DNA of 25,911 bases, taken from the NCBI GenBank assembly GCA_030374735.1, contig JASCIV010000297.1, positions 1-25,911 of the forward strand, read 5' to 3'. This document shows positions 25,835-25,911 of the stretch, piece by piece. Under the pieces are notes generated by a model. The model ran no database searches and was not told where the DNA came from. It saw only the letters and a list, made by a program, of their open reading frames with translations. Origin of the DNA: Gracilaria caudata (taxonomy: Eukaryota; Rhodophyta; Florideophyceae; Gracilariales; Gracilariaceae). Within the stretch, counting starts at the first letter, position 1; every line of letters starts with the position of its first letter. A program made the position numbers and the translations under genes.

Positions 25835-25911
25835 GTAAGTAGATTTTTCGCGCCGCCGCACCTCGTGCGTGATCTCGCTCGAGGGCTAGTGGCTAACCTT
25901 TAAGGTGTGTT

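Overview
The window is nuclear DNA of a eukaryote. Gene content shows this (Rad6-type E2, importin-5, p24 cargo receptor, Rce1-type CAAX protease, SDH assembly factor 2, SMPD4-like protein). So do spliceosomal introns that I could rebuild by joining reading frames. The best introns are 74-123 bp. They start GTAAGT, GTATGT or GTACGT, carry CTAAC or CTGAC shortly before the 3' end, and end in CAG or TAG. Genes are compact, mostly one to three exons, on both strands in divergent and convergent pairs. This suggests a small-genome unicellular eukaryote. An alga is possible (a stand-alone VOC enzyme, two Arg-rich possible transit leaders), but nothing proves the lineage.

Layout. 1-1444 (-): N-terminal part of a probable inner-nuclear-membrane HeH/Ish1-type protein, cut by the left edge, divergent from a Rad6/UBC2-like E2 (2291-2761 +). 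2762-5334: gene-poor, with a run of 20 C and a 16-bp tandem repeat ending in a 24-bp perfect palindrome. 5335-7248 (-): SMPD4-like protein. 7456-8226 (-): Rce1-type CAAX protease, divergent from a 46-codon ORF with a polyadenylation signal (8525-8665 +). 8849-9549 (-): three-exon P-loop polynucleotide-kinase-like protein. 9550-11187: gene-poor, with several perfect inverted repeats. 11188-11696 (-): two-exon VOC/glyoxalase-fold protein, divergent from importin-5 (12636-15983 +). 16315-17154 (-): arylformamidase-like hydrolase, divergent from a tandem-C2 copine-like protein without a vWA domain (17470/17506-18774 +). 18948-19264 (-): possible small two-exon gene. 19499-20536 (-): three-exon phytanoyl-CoA dioxygenase-like gene. 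20556-20906 (-): small membrane-protein ORF. 20919-21475 (+): probable small spliced gene. 21613-22275 (+): p24/TMED protein. 23312-23737 (-): SDHAF2/Sdh5, with further exons in phase upstream to 24158. 24286-25524 (+): J-domain protein with two compensating frame breaks. 25752-25834 (+): possible first exon cut by the right edge.

The genes do not form a pathway. They are housekeeping functions: nuclear envelope and nuclear import, ubiquitin/DNA-damage tolerance, secretory pathway, prenyl-protein processing, mitochondrial complex II assembly and small-molecule metabolism. I saw no convincing transposon, CRISPR array, rRNA or tRNA. The most useful results are genes visible only after splicing (P-loop kinase, VOC enzyme, PhyH, the 20919-21475 gene), the edge-truncated nuclear-envelope protein, and the broken J-domain gene.
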